Below, piece by piece: positions 15,690-25,680 of a stretch of DNA of 64,000 nt (position 1 is its first letter; every line of letters begins with the position of its first letter). Origin of the DNA: Corticicoccus populi (lineage in GTDB: Bacteria > Bacillota > Bacilli > Staphylococcales > Salinicoccaceae). The translations under genes were made by a program, and so were the position numbers. Where the stretch lies: positions 186,001 through 250,000 of the forward strand of contig NZ_JBHUOQ010000004.1 of assembly GCF_042686195.1 (NCBI RefSeq), in the 5' to 3' direction. The notes beneath the pieces were generated by a model that did not search any database, was not told the origin of the DNA, and was given only the letters and a program-made list of their open reading frames with translations.

Positions 15690-16472
15690 TCAGCATTCAT
15701 GGACATTGATGACTCCAAAATGAAAACTGCTCGATGGCCTGATATCCTTTTTAAATCCTAATTCATCAAATTTCGGGCTCCTAAAATGATCTTTAATTAC
15801 CACTTTACGCTTCGCCACCCGTACAGCTTCCCGTACGTTTTCTTCAGACAATTCTTCATTATTAACAAGACCTGTCATATACATCATTCCATCAGAACTT
15901 TTTACCGTCTCGGAAAACATTGGATCAAAATATACCACATCATAACTATTGTCCGGCAGGTTCTGCAGAACCTTTTTATAATTTCCATGTACAGTTTGAA
16001 TCCTCCGCATTGCTGCATTAACTGTACTTACTCCGGTATCATAATAATTCAGTCCCTCTGAAACCATCATGTACACAGAAAAATCACTTTCAATTGCTGT
16101 TACATTTCCTTTGATGCCGCTCATCAGACTCATAATGATACTGTCTGAAGCAAGCCCCATGGTGCAGTCCAGAATAGTTGTTCCTTCAGCAATCTCTGTT
16201 AGCTCAATCAGCCTGTCAGTTTTACCCGACAGAATTCTTTTGGCTCTGATTTGTGCTATGTTCGGGTGGAATTGAAGTACCCGGCCTGTTCCGATGATAT
16301 TCAGCATATTTTTAAAAGCACCGACACAATACACATCTGAATCATATTTTTTAAATAAACTGCTTATTGACTGTTTATCGCGCTCTACGTATGTCAGACC
16401 ATATTTTTCAGCTGTTTTTACTGCATGCTCTCTCAGTATATCGTTTGTCCGGCCTGCAGTGGTTACAATCAT
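15690..16472 (-). CDS. RsmJ-like SAM-dependent methyltransferase (YpiP family)
   Basis: The 260-residue product has a Rossmann methyltransferase fold: motif I is LDCTMGLASD (about residue 100), and DVVYFDPMF (about 175) is the DPPY-like catalytic motif. An N-terminal region (ITTAGRTND, FHPNIAQIRAKRI) identifies the RsmJ/YpiP group. E. coli RsmJ methylates guanine 1516 of 16S rRNA, but the Gram-positive YpiP group is uncharacterised, so rRNA methylation is an inference. The start has an AAGGGGG site. It stands alone, divergent from relP. Confidence 0.78.
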   Translation of the reverse strand: MIVTTAGRTNDILREHAVKTAEKYGLTYVERDKQSISSLFKKYDSDVYCVGAFKNMLNIIGTGRVLQFHPNIAQIRAKRILSGKTDRLIELTEIAEGTTILDCTMGLASDSIIMSLMSGIKGNVTAIESDFSVYMMVSEGLNYYDTGVSTVNAAMRRIQTVHGNYKKVLQNLPDNSYDVVYFDPMFSETVKSSDGMMYMTGLVNNEELSEENVREAVRVAKRKVVIKDHFRSPKFDELGFKKDIRPSSSFHFGVINVHEC

Positions 16473-16576
16473 TTATAAACCCCCTTCATCCACATCTTTT
16501 ACACCCATTAAACGAGTATAAAATGAATTCTTCATATATAATATAACTATAATATTCCTAAGAAAGGTAGTTGGCA

Positions 16577-17281
16577 ATGTATATTGAAGAAAACCAACCT
16601 TCAAAATTAGATTCTTTGCGAAAAGAGTTCTTAGAAAATTTCGGAAAACTAAGTAATCCTGAGGACACTTTTAACCGCTTAATCGGTTTTGTGACACTCC
16701 AAAACCTATATGATTCTGCGTTGGATGAGATCACAACCAAGCTTCGTATATTGGATAAGGAGTTTGAACTTGTGTATATGCATAACCCGATTCATCATAC
16801 AGAACACAGAGTAAAAGATGTCAGAAGTCTTGCCAAAAAAATGGAGAGAAAAGGCTGTGATATGACACCTGAGTCTGCAAAGAAAAATATTCTTGATATT
16901 GCCGGGGTACGGGTGATATGCAACTATATCAAAGATATTTATACTGTTGAGAACCTCTTACTGAAACAGGAAGATATCAAATTAATCAAACGGAAAGATT
17001 ATATAGAAAACCCTAAAGAGAATGGGTACCAAAGTCTCCATATCGTGATATCCGTCCCTGTATTTTTATCGAATTCTGTTGAAGAAGTGCCTGTAGAAAT
17101 TCAGCTGCGTACTATTGGTATGGATATGTGGGCAAGTTTAGAGCATAAACTCCGCTATAAAAACACTTTCAAAGATACAAGTAAATATCAGGATGAGCTT
17201 AAAGCATGTTCGGAGAACATCTCACAAGTGGAATCTCATATGCAGAATATGTACAACGAAATATATTTAGAAAACGATTAA
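16577..17281 (+). CDS. relP: Small alarmone synthetase RelP
   Basis: RelP (234 residues) makes (p)ppGpp from GTP/GDP and ATP under stress, notably cell-envelope stress. It has only the synthetase domain: HNPIHHTEHRVK, DIAGVRVICNY, KDYIENPKENGYQSLH and VEIQLRTIGMDMWASLEHKLRYK are the conserved blocks. NGYQSLH points to the RelP/YwaC branch and not RelQ. I start it at ATG 16577, nine bases after AGAAAGG; an upstream TTG is too close to that site. The following GNAT gene is 19 bases away, so the two are probably co-transcribed. Confidence 0.92.
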   Translation: MYIEENQPSKLDSLRKEFLENFGKLSNPEDTFNRLIGFVTLQNLYDSALDEITTKLRILDKEFELVYMHNPIHHTEHRVKDVRSLAKKMERKGCDMTPESAKKNILDIAGVRVICNYIKDIYTVENLLLKQEDIKLIKRKDYIENPKENGYQSLHIVISVPVFLSNSVEEVPVEIQLRTIGMDMWASLEHKLRYKNTFKDTSKYQDELKACSENISQVESHMQNMYNEIYLEND

Positions 17282-17300
17282 TTGGAAAGGGGAGATTCAT

Positions 17301-17822
17301 TTGAGTATACAAATTGTCGCTTGTACAATCAAAGACTGGGATACACTGCTTGATATATCCTATCAAACATTTGACGAAACGTTCAGACCTGGAAATACCG
17401 CTGCAAATATGGAGGCATACTTATCAGAAGCGTTTACAGAAGAGAAACTTAAAAGTGAGCTGCAGAATCCAAACTCGGAATTCCACTTTATATATCTTCA
17501 CGACAGACTGGCAGGATATTTAAAAGTAAATATCGGAGACGCTCAAACTGAAGACATGGGCAGGGATTCCCTTGAAATAGAACGTATCTATATCAAGAAT
17601 GAATTTCAAAAGAAGGGGCTCGGCAAGCAGTTATACAACAAAGCATTGACACTCGCAAGAAACTACAGATGCTCAAAAATATGGCTCGGTGTATGGGAAC
17701 ATAATCCGAATGCTATTGAATTTTATGAAAAAATGGGATTCAAATCTACAGGGCGTCATCATTTCGTAATGGGGGATGATCCGCAGACTGATATCATTAT
17801 GGAGAAAAAGCTATTTCAGTAA
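17301..17822 (+). CDS. paiA: GNAT acetyltransferase, PaiA-like
   Basis: The 173-residue protein is close to Bacillus PaiA, a spermidine/spermine N1-acetyltransferase. Matching blocks include AGYLKVNIGDAQTEDMG, SLEIERIYIKNEFQKKGLGKQLYNKA (the acetyl-CoA loop is QKKGLGK) and IWLGVWEHNPNAIEFYEKMGF. It probably detoxifies polyamines or related amines. The start codon is TTG at 17301 behind a strong AAAGGGGAG site; no ATG is in range. It follows relP closely and likely shares its promoter. Confidence 0.82.
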   Translation: MSIQIVACTIKDWDTLLDISYQTFDETFRPGNTAANMEAYLSEAFTEEKLKSELQNPNSEFHFIYLHDRLAGYLKVNIGDAQTEDMGRDSLEIERIYIKNEFQKKGLGKQLYNKALTLARNYRCSKIWLGVWEHNPNAIEFYEKMGFKSTGRHHFVMGDDPQTDIIMEKKLFQ

Positions 17823-17857
17823 CGGTATGCATTATTCTTAAAAACACTTTAGAAGCA

Positions 17858-17890
17858 GTATATACAGGGGTGAAAAACCTCTGTATATAA
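17858..17890. terminator. Hairpin between convergent paiA and TetR gene
   Basis: TATATACAG (17859-17867) pairs with CTGTATATA (17881-17889), extended inside by GGG/CCT. There is no good T-tract on either side, so it may only be a weak bidirectional terminator. Confidence 0.4.
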
Positions 17891-17919
17891 TGCTCAAGTA
17901 ATGCTTAAAAACATTCTAA

Positions 17920-18492
17920 TCAATCACTCAAAATGTTTACCAGAATCTCCTTCAATCCGCTTTCCATGATTTCATAGAATACCTGATCCAGTTCTTCTTC
18001 AGGAATATTTTCATCATTTTCAGACCAAAGCATTGCTACACTCAACAATCCTGACAGCATAAACTCCAGTACATACTCAAGTTTTAAGCTGTCTTTAGTA
18101 CTGATATCGTTTACCTGTCTTAAGATTTTTCTCCGGATATCCCTCTTATACTCATGAATGAAATTCGGATCTCCATTCGGCCCGAAGAGCAGTAAAATCT
18201 GATCTCTCTGATTGATGTCTTCACTCGAATCTCTCACATCAATCATTTTATCCCATTCCTTCTGCTTAATCGTTTTTAACATAACTGCAATTTCTTCTTC
18301 CGGCGGCATCAGACTCTGTTTTATCTCTTCAAACATGTCATGAACATCTTTATAGTAATTATAAAATGTCCCTCGGTTGTAACCTGCAATATCAGTAATC
18401 TCCTTGATTGATATTTTGTTTAACGGCTTTTCCTTATACACTTTCCAAAATGCTTCTTTTAAATTTAATTTTGTCTGTTCTTTGACATTCAT
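17920..18492 (-). CDS. TetR/AcrR-family repressor (YerO-like)
   Basis: The 190-residue protein has an N-terminal TetR helix-turn-helix (ISIKEITDIAGYNRGTFYNYYKDVHDMFEEI, residues 25-55) and a variable ligand-binding C-terminus. It is divergent from the large RND pump gene, and a perfect 7-3-7 palindrome sits just after the pump's -10. Bacillus has the same pair, YerO and SwrC (YerP), so repression of the pump gene by this protein is the obvious reading. The inducer may be a lipopeptide, fatty acid or similar amphiphile, which cannot be seen. The start ATG is 12 bases after AAAGGAG. Confidence 0.85.
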   Translation of the reverse strand: MNVKEQTKLNLKEAFWKVYKEKPLNKISIKEITDIAGYNRGTFYNYYKDVHDMFEEIKQSLMPPEEEIAVMLKTIKQKEWDKMIDVRDSSEDINQRDQILLLFGPNGDPNFIHEYKRDIRRKILRQVNDISTKDSLKLEYVLEFMLSGLLSVAMLWSENDENIPEEELDQVFYEIMESGLKEILVNILSD

Positions 18493-18561
18493 CTATCAAA
18501 TACTCCTTTTTGAACATTTTACTGTGAATTGTTTATTGTGATTATACATTATTAATTTTAG

Positions 18562-18593
18562 TATAATAAGATATGATACAACACGTTGTTGTA
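18562..18593 (+). promoter_or_regulatory. -10 element and TetR-type operator of the RND pump gene
   Basis: TATAAT lies at 18562-18567. Ten bases on is the perfect palindrome TACAACA-CGT-TGTTGTA (18577-18593), which would cover the transcription start. No good -35 is visible, so activity may need help or be low. Confidence 0.7.
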
Positions 18594-18637
18594 ATTTTAA
18601 AATCTTAAAGAATATTTTTATAAAAGGAGTTTTATCA

Positions 18638-21600
18638 TTGAAGAATTTATCCAATTTTTCTATCAAGCGACCGAAATTCACTCTGGTCGTTATGTTTGTT
18701 CTTCTGATACTTGGAGTCGTATCTCTAACAAGGCTTCCAATTCAGTTGATGCCGAATATAGACCCGCCTGTCGCTGTAGTTGCTACAAGCTATCCGGGTG
18801 CAGGACCTGATGAGGTGCTCGACAGTGTGACAGAGCCCTTGGAAGATGACTTGTCCACAGTAACGGGGCTTAAAAACATTACATCCCAGTCCCAGGAAAG
18901 CTCGTCTTTAATCATTCTCGAATTTGATTTCGATATGAGTATATCTGAAGTCGAGAATGAAATTACACGTACAATCAGCCAGACCAATCTTCCCGAGGAA
19001 GCTGAGGATCCTAACTTCATAGAATTCGATATCTCCATGCTTCCAAGTATTCAAATGGCTGTTACATCACAAAATGATGACACTCTTGAATTTGAAAATC
19101 AGGTTAATGACCTGGTTAGTGAACTTGAGTCCATTGAAGGCGTTGCTTCAATCAATGTTAACGGTCTGCTCGACAGAGAAATCGCTGTTGAATTAAACCA
19201 GGATTCACTCAGTGAATACGATCTCTCACAGTCCGACATTGCAAATATTATTGAAGCGAATAATTTCTCTATGCCAATCAGTACAATTGAAGATACTGAA
19301 GAGGGCTACAATATTTCTACGCGTACACTGAACCGAATGGAAGGTGTTGAGGAACTTAGAGACCTTGTACTATTTGAACTTCCTGAGGATGCAGGGACCG
19401 TCACTTTAGCTGATGTTGCTGAAGTAAACGTTACAGAAGATAACGGCGGTGTGATTACACACTTTAATCAGGACACTGCTGTTCAGATGGAAATGATGCT
19501 TGCTGACGGGGCAAATGCATCTGCTGTAAATAAAGAATTTAATACACAGCTTAATGATCTGCTCGATTCTGATGAATACGAACAGCTTTCTGTAGATACA
19601 CTTTATGATGAAGGAGACTATATCGATACTGCGATTAACAGTATTTATGTATCCTTGATTACCGGTGCAATTCTTGCAATGATTGTACTGTTTGCATTTT
19701 TACGCAATTTAAAAGCACCTTTAATCATCGGATTATCTATTCCGTTTTCCATCATCACGACATTTGCACTTCTGTACTTTGCAGGCATCAGTATTAATAT
19801 GATGACACTAGGCGGTCTGGCTCTCGGTATCGGTATGCTTCTCGATAACTCTATTGTTGTTATAGAAAATATATACCGCCATCTGACCATGGGCAAAGAC
19901 CCTAAACGTGCAGCCCGTGAAGGTACACAGGAAGTCATCACCGCAATTCTCGCTGCAACATTGACAACAGGCGCTGTGTTCCTGCCGGTTGTATTTGTTA
20001 CAGGACTGATGGGTCAGTTATTCACACCGCTTGCAGTTACAGTCGTATTCAGTCTGTTTGCCTCATTATTCGTTGCGGTGACTGTCGTACCAATGCTCGC
20101 GAGCCGTATTTTAACAGTACCTGACAATATGCGCGAGGACGAACGAAAAGAGAAAGGCTACATGAAGAAGATTCGTCAAATGACAGCCTGGACTTTAAAA
20201 CACCGCGTTTTTGTCCTGATTACTACAGTCATTATCTTCGTCGTCGGTGCTGTCGGCATGTTCTCACAAGGTATTGAATTCATGCCGGAACAGGATGAAG
20301 GATCTTTCATGATCGAAGTTGAAAAAGATCAGGGAACACTGCTCAGCGATACTTTAGAAACAGTTGAAGCGATTGAGGAAGAGCTCGATAATCAGTCAAT
20401 TGTAGATTCTTATTTAAGTACAACCGGTTCATCAGGAATGATGTCCTTCACTGATGAGAGCAATAAAGCAACGATCACTGCGACACTGGTTGATGCTGCT
20501 GACAGAAATCAATCCACCATTGACTTCATTGATGAGATTGAAGCAGATATTACAGAAATTGATGATGCTGCTGACATTAATATTTCACCAATGTCCCAGG
20601 CGGGAATGGGTGAGCCTAACACACTTGAACTAAATCTGTCAGATAATAATACCGACCGTTTAAATGAAGCTGAAAATGAAGTGATCTCAGCACTTGAAGA
20701 TGAAGCGGACATTACAAGTGTGACATCAAGCAATACAGGAACAGTAGAAGAGCTTCAGGTCATTGTTGATCAGGAAGCAGCACGGGAAAACGGTCTGCAG
20801 CCTGCAGAAATCGGACAGGCTCTGTATCAGGCAGCGAACGGTGTTGAGGCCTCAACCATTGAAGAGAACGACAGTTATCTGTCTATCAATGTGAAATATC
20901 CGGAAGATATCCTTCACAGTGAAGAATCTTTCAATAACATTTCTATTCCAAACAGTTCGGGAGATTATGTTGAACTGAATGAAGTTGCTTCTCTTGAACG
21001 TGCAGATTCTCTGCCTCAGATAAACCGTGATAATATGACAGATACTAGAGTACTGACAATCATTTATAACAGCAGCACTTCTTTAGATGCTGCCAACCAG
21101 CTGGTCACAGATACAATAGAAGACCTTGACCTGCACGAAGATACAAGTTATTCCATGGGCGGCGATATGGAAATGCTGTCTGACGCAATACCGCAAATGG
21201 CACTGGCAGTTGCACTCGGTATCGTATTCACTTACCTTGTAATGGCAGCACAATTTGAATCATTCAGAGCACCATTTGTTGTTGTTATGACTATACCGCT
21301 GTCAACTATTGGTGTTTCACTGGCATTATTCCTTACTGGAAATTCTCTAAGTGTTGTTGCAATGGTCGGTCTGATACTGCTTGTTGGTATCGTAGTTAAT
21401 AACGCCATACTCATCATCAACTACATCCTACAGCAAAAAGAAAAGGGCATGTCCAGTTATGATGCAATTGTAGAAAGTGTACAGGACCGCTTCAGACCAA
21501 TTTTAATCACAGCAGTAACAACCATATTAGGTATGCTGCCGCTCACACTTGAGCTTGGTGAAGGAACTGAAGGAATTGCACCAATGGGTATCGTCGTTAT

Positions 21601-21820
21601 CGGCGGCCTGACAGCAAGCACATTCCTGACATTGTTTGTTATTCCAATCATCTACAGTTTAATTGATTCAGAGACACGAAGAATGAACAAGAAATATATG
21701 ACTCCAGAAGGAGAAATTATTACACAGCGTGATGTCGATAAAATGAAAGATCAGAAAGAGAACGATTCAGAGACAAAATCTGAAGACAACCCTTACAGCT
21801 ATCCTTCTAATAAAGACTAA
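18638..21820 (+). CDS. RND efflux transporter (SwrC/YerP-like)
   Basis: A 1060-residue resistance-nodulation-division pump with 12 helices and two large outer loops. It starts NFSIKRPKFTLVVMFVLLILGVVS and has the signature GLALGIGMLLDNSIVVIENIYR in helix 4, with the proton-relay aspartates in LLDNS. Its closest described relative is Bacillus SwrC, which gives surfactin self-resistance. Gram-positive homologues act without an outer-membrane channel. A C-terminal hydrophilic tail (about 1015-1060) is rich in Glu, Lys and Asp. The start codon is TTG at 18638 with an AAAGGAG site. It faces a TetR gene across an operator and ends in a strong terminator. Confidence 0.93.
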   Translation: MKNLSNFSIKRPKFTLVVMFVLLILGVVSLTRLPIQLMPNIDPPVAVVATSYPGAGPDEVLDSVTEPLEDDLSTVTGLKNITSQSQESSSLIILEFDFDMSISEVENEITRTISQTNLPEEAEDPNFIEFDISMLPSIQMAVTSQNDDTLEFENQVNDLVSELESIEGVASINVNGLLDREIAVELNQDSLSEYDLSQSDIANIIEANNFSMPISTIEDTEEGYNISTRTLNRMEGVEELRDLVLFELPEDAGTVTLADVAEVNVTEDNGGVITHFNQDTAVQMEMMLADGANASAVNKEFNTQLNDLLDSDEYEQLSVDTLYDEGDYIDTAINSIYVSLITGAILAMIVLFAFLRNLKAPLIIGLSIPFSIITTFALLYFAGISINMMTLGGLALGIGMLLDNSIVVIENIYRHLTMGKDPKRAAREGTQEVITAILAATLTTGAVFLPVVFVTGLMGQLFTPLAVTVVFSLFASLFVAVTVVPMLASRILTVPDNMREDERKEKGYMKKIRQMTAWTLKHRVFVLITTVIIFVVGAVGMFSQGIEFMPEQDEGSFMIEVEKDQGTLLSDTLETVEAIEEELDNQSIVDSYLSTTGSSGMMSFTDESNKATITATLVDAADRNQSTIDFIDEIEADITEIDDAADINISPMSQAGMGEPNTLELNLSDNNTDRLNEAENEVISALEDEADITSVTSSNTGTVEELQVIVDQEAARENGLQPAEIGQALYQAANGVEASTIEENDSYLSINVKYPEDILHSEESFNNISIPNSSGDYVELNEVASLERADSLPQINRDNMTDTRVLTIIYNSSTSLDAANQLVTDTIEDLDLHEDTSYSMGGDMEMLSDAIPQMALAVALGIVFTYLVMAAQFESFRAPFVVVMTIPLSTIGVSLALFLTGNSLSVVAMVGLILLVGIVVNNAILIINYILQQKEKGMSSYDAIVESVQDRFRPILITAVTTILGMLPLTLELGEGTEGIAPMGIVVIGGLTASTFLTLFVIPIIYSLIDSETRRMNKKYMTPEGEIITQRDVDKMKDQKENDSETKSEDNPYSYPSNKD

Positions 21821-21847
21821 AACAACGCAGTAAATATCACTGAAACA

Positions 21848-21899
21848 AAAGACCGCGCCACCCCTTGAAGTTAAAAGGAGTGACGCGGTCTTTATTTTA
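21848..21899. terminator. Bidirectional intrinsic terminator
   Basis: AAAGACCGCG (21848-21857) and CGCGGTCTTT (21884-21893) form the base of a long stem that continues with mismatches to CCTT/AAGG. T-tracts follow on both strands. It ends the RND gene and the convergent CDF gene. Confidence 0.9.
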
Positions 21900-21915
21900 T
21901 TTAGAATCAAATCTG

Positions 21916-22788
21916 TTATTCCTTTTCTATATACGGCTCAGGATGTACATAAAGTGATGAAACGCCTTTATAATGCATGTCTTTTTCCACTTCATCACAT
22001 ATATGATGCGCTTCTGTAACAGTGATGTCCGCATCCACAATAATCGTTACATCTAAAAATATGCTGCTGCCGTGGTAACGCCCTTTAATCGACTTAACAT
22101 CTTTAACACCCTTCACCTCAAGTACATCTTCTTTATATTCCATTAAATCTTCATCATCAAAACCATCTGTTAATGTGAATACTGCTTCTTTAAATATTTT
22201 AAAGCCGGTGTACGTAATCAGGACACCCAGAATACAGGCAATAATCACATCGAGAACAGGCATTCCAAATTGGGTTAATATTAATCCTGCCCCTGTACCG
22301 AGACTGACAAAACTGTCCGACATATTATCTGCCGCTGCTGACTTCAAAGAGCTGCTTTTTGTCTCTTTTGCAAGCCTTGCATTAATCATGTACACAACAA
22401 GCATGATTAATCCACTGATGATGCTGACATAAATCGTAACTGTATTCGGTGTACTGTACTCATTATTAATCATCTTCGGTATACTGTCCAAAATGATTTG
22501 AACGCCGACAAACATAATAATGAATGATACAAGAAGCGCTGCAATGTTTTCAGACTTTAAATGTCCGTAGGGGTGATTTTCATCGGGCGGCTTAATGGAT
22601 ATTTTCAGACCGATTAAAACCGCAATAGACACGAATATATCTGTTGTGTTATTCCATCCATCCGCAAATACTGCAGATGAACCATACACAACACCGACAT
22701 AAAGTTTCACTACAGAAAGTATAATGTAAACAACAAGGCTTAAGTATGCACCTCTTTGAGCTAATTTAAGATTATTAATATTCCCCAT
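21916..22788 (-). CDS. Cation diffusion facilitator (metal exporter)
   Basis: A 290-residue CDF protein with six helices and a cytosolic C-terminal domain. Metal-binding motifs are visible: ADGWNNTTDIFVS in helix 2, HPYGHLKSEN after helix 2, and ADNMSDSFVS in helix 5. These D/N variants at site A differ from the classic zinc HxxxD. Asn and Asp there occur in the manganese exporters MneP/MneS of Bacillus, so Mn2+ is the first guess and Zn2+ or Fe2+ alternatives. The start has GGGTGAT at a good distance. Confidence 0.85.
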   Translation of the reverse strand: MGNINNLKLAQRGAYLSLVVYIILSVVKLYVGVVYGSSAVFADGWNNTTDIFVSIAVLIGLKISIKPPDENHPYGHLKSENIAALLVSFIIMFVGVQIILDSIPKMINNEYSTPNTVTIYVSIISGLIMLVVYMINARLAKETKSSSLKSAAADNMSDSFVSLGTGAGLILTQFGMPVLDVIIACILGVLITYTGFKIFKEAVFTLTDGFDDEDLMEYKEDVLEVKGVKDVKSIKGRYHGSSIFLDVTIIVDADITVTEAHHICDEVEKDMHYKGVSSLYVHPEPYIEKE

Positions 22789-23064
22789 TTTATCACCCGT
22801 CCACTCATCAATGAGAACTTATTATCCAACATTCACAGATGATAATCAAGGCTTTTTATATACAAAAATTAATGTTTAGATACCCCGAAATAAAAACTGA
22901 AAAATTGAAACATTCCGGCTGTAAATTTCGTATATCCTAACTTTTAAATATTGTGTCTTTTTCCATATGATTGATTATTGTTTTTACTTTGATTCTTACA
23001 TTGTATAATGGATAAGAATGCATATTAAATAACAGCAGATTATGAATAATTAGGGGTTCAAGAT

Positions 23065-25680
23065 ATGAGTGTAATAAAAAGACAGTGGAAAAATATTAGA
23101 AAATATTTTATTAAAAAAGTCACCCTTCAGGATGTGACACCTTTCGATACATACGTATCACTGACGCTCTCAATGAAGAACTTTATTAATATAAATGAAA
23201 TCAGTGTCACTTTAAATAATGGTGCCGATGTCCGCCATTTACCGTATCGTATTATTAACCAGACACTCTCCATCAATATACCGTATGAATACTTTATTCA
23301 TTTAGAAGGAACCTCAAAAATCCAGGTGTCTGTCAATAATAAGAAAATGCTTATTTATACTGCAGATGCTCTTAAATTTGATCAAAGCTCTTTTTTTGCC
23401 GACAATAAATTGTTTAATATTTCTGCAGACGGCAGTTTAAAGTTAGCCCATATGTTCCCGAGCTACTCATTTGAAGCTGAAACTGTTAAAGCAGAAAATA
23501 TCACTGCGTCCTATAATCATTTTTCTTTTAACTATGATGCCGACGAAATTACCGGCATAGCATTGATATACAATCATAAAATAGTCGAGATCGAGAACGA
23601 CACTGTAAACAGCAGAGAATTTTCTGCAGAAGATTTTGAAGCTGTTAATGAAGGGACAGCACGGGTTTATGCTGTTAGAGGCTCCGGTCTTCATGTACTT
23701 GCAATAGATCAGACTGTCACTTTTAATACTCCTTATTATCAGGTGGTAATCAATAAGAGAAATCACAAACCTATCGCCAATATTGAAACACATAAAGTAC
23801 ATCTTAATAAATTTGAAAGTACCATTCACGGGGATAACGTCCGCTTAACAGCCGGATACTCTGATACGTTCAAATTAGATTCTGTTATTGTCACTGATAC
23901 TCTGACTCAGGAAAGCACCGCTTTCAGGGCGGAATACAATAATCACGGAGAATACACTGCAGACCTCCCTATTGAAAATCTTGTCAGTAATTTCTCAAGA
24001 AAACGTATTGTTCTGCATACTGAAGAACCTGTATCGTATTATATTCAGCCTTCCGTATCCCAATTAAATGAAATAGGTTTTAATGATCGTCTGCGTGTTC
24101 TTTTTAATTCTGAACGTATTAAAATTTGGTTTTATGAACGTAAAGATACTTTGCTCGGATTTAAAGCAACCCGTCCCAAAGTCAGACGCCTTGTGACACA
24201 CATTGAAGATTACACCATAGCCGGGTACATTACGGGACTGGATGAGTTTGAAAACTGTAACGCTTATCTGTTACTTGAAGAAAGATATACTTCGGATAAT
24301 GTACAAATTGAAATTCAAAATAACTTTAAAATTAACCTGAAGGATATTGATTTGATTAATATCAAAAGTAAAAATAAAACCATTATTGATTTATTCGTCA
24401 TTATTACCGATGGGAAAGGGGAAGTTATTCGTAAAGGAAAGATTAAATATCAGCATTCCAACTACAAAAAAGACAATTATTATGGTGCCGATTATACTGT
24501 CGACAGTGAAGGAAATAAACACTTCCAGCTGATTACAACGACACCTTATAATAATATAAAGATCGAATCATTCATGGTGCCCGGGAATATCGATAAATCA
24601 TATGCCGGTATCAAAAAAGATATGAATGTATGGCTGATTGGTGAACGTTATGATACCGCACAGGACAACGGTTACTCCATGTTCCTGTGGTTAAGAGAAC
24701 ATACTGATGTTGATGCATATTATGTCATTGAAAGAGATTCGAAAGATTTCCTTAAAATTAAAGATACAGAAAATGTCCTGATTTTCGGTTCCGATAAGCA
24801 TTTTCATATCTCTTTTAAAGCCGGGGTGCTGCTCGGTACACACGACCTCGAGAACCTGCTGCCGTATAAACCCGCAAGTGGATTTTACGGTTACGAAAAC
24901 ACCGTCAAAGTGTTTCTCCAACACGGGGTATTAGGCCGAAAACCAGCAGAATATCATAAAAAATATTATGAACTTCCATTTGATTTGTTTATTGTAAGCA
25001 GTATTCCTGAAAAAGAAGATATAGTCATGAAAAAAATGGGGTACAGTGAACAGGAAACAGCCGTAACAGGACTTGCGAGATTCGACCTTCTCCCATTTAA
25101 TCATAAGACAGAAAATATACTCCTGATGCCGACATGGAGAGACTGGATTACATCTGATGACGGATTTTTGAAGAGCAGGTATTACCACCGCTATGTGAAC
25201 CTGATTCAAAATCCCCGCCTGCATAAAGTTCTTGAGGATTATAATGTTAATTTAAATTTCTACCCGCATTACCGGGCACAGGTCTTTTTTAATGCATCAC
25301 ATGTGGATACAACCAGCCGAATTCACTTTATAGAGCTTGGAGACCGGACAGTTCAGGAATTATTAATCAGCCATTCCCTGCTGATTACCGACTACTCCAG
25401 TGTAAGCTTTGATTTCTCATTGATGAATAAGCCTGTCATTTACTACCATTTTGATGTCGGCCGCTTCTTTAAAAATGGAAAATTACGTCCGTTACATGAG
25501 ACCTTTATTGGTGATACAGCTAAAGATGAAGAAACTCTCATTGATTTAATCGAAGAAAGCATCCAAAATCAGTTTATGAGCAGACATACAGACCTTTCCG
25601 GTATTTTTGAATATCAGGATCATCACAACCGCGAGCGTATTTATAAAGCAGTATTAAATAAGATAAAGGCAGCCGATTAA
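23065..25680 (+). CDS. TagF-like CDP-glycerol:poly(glycerophosphate) glycerophosphotransferase
   Basis: This 871-residue protein has a TagF-type catalytic half at about 500-871. Its motifs are FLQHGVLGRK near 615-623 with the catalytic His of QHG, PTWRDW near 688, HYRAQ near 735 and LITDYSSVSFDFSLMNKPVIYYHF near 772. TagF builds the glycerol-phosphate chain of wall teichoic acid from CDP-glycerol on the membrane face. The N-terminal 450 residues look beta-rich and are longer than in Bacillus TagF (746). I recognise no catalytic motif there. The start has a GGGG site and TATAAT lies about 55 bases upstream. It is convergent with tarB, sharing one palindromic terminator. Confidence 0.88.
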   Translation: MSVIKRQWKNIRKYFIKKVTLQDVTPFDTYVSLTLSMKNFININEISVTLNNGADVRHLPYRIINQTLSINIPYEYFIHLEGTSKIQVSVNNKKMLIYTADALKFDQSSFFADNKLFNISADGSLKLAHMFPSYSFEAETVKAENITASYNHFSFNYDADEITGIALIYNHKIVEIENDTVNSREFSAEDFEAVNEGTARVYAVRGSGLHVLAIDQTVTFNTPYYQVVINKRNHKPIANIETHKVHLNKFESTIHGDNVRLTAGYSDTFKLDSVIVTDTLTQESTAFRAEYNNHGEYTADLPIENLVSNFSRKRIVLHTEEPVSYYIQPSVSQLNEIGFNDRLRVLFNSERIKIWFYERKDTLLGFKATRPKVRRLVTHIEDYTIAGYITGLDEFENCNAYLLLEERYTSDNVQIEIQNNFKINLKDIDLINIKSKNKTIIDLFVIITDGKGEVIRKGKIKYQHSNYKKDNYYGADYTVDSEGNKHFQLITTTPYNNIKIESFMVPGNIDKSYAGIKKDMNVWLIGERYDTAQDNGYSMFLWLREHTDVDAYYVIERDSKDFLKIKDTENVLIFGSDKHFHISFKAGVLLGTHDLENLLPYKPASGFYGYENTVKVFLQHGVLGRKPAEYHKKYYELPFDLFIVSSIPEKEDIVMKKMGYSEQETAVTGLARFDLLPFNHKTENILLMPTWRDWITSDDGFLKSRYYHRYVNLIQNPRLHKVLEDYNVNLNFYPHYRAQVFFNASHVDTTSRIHFIELGDRTVQELLISHSLLITDYSSVSFDFSLMNKPVIYYHFDVGRFFKNGKLRPLHETFIGDTAKDEETLIDLIEESIQNQFMSRHTDLSGIFEYQDHHNRERIYKAVLNKIKAAD

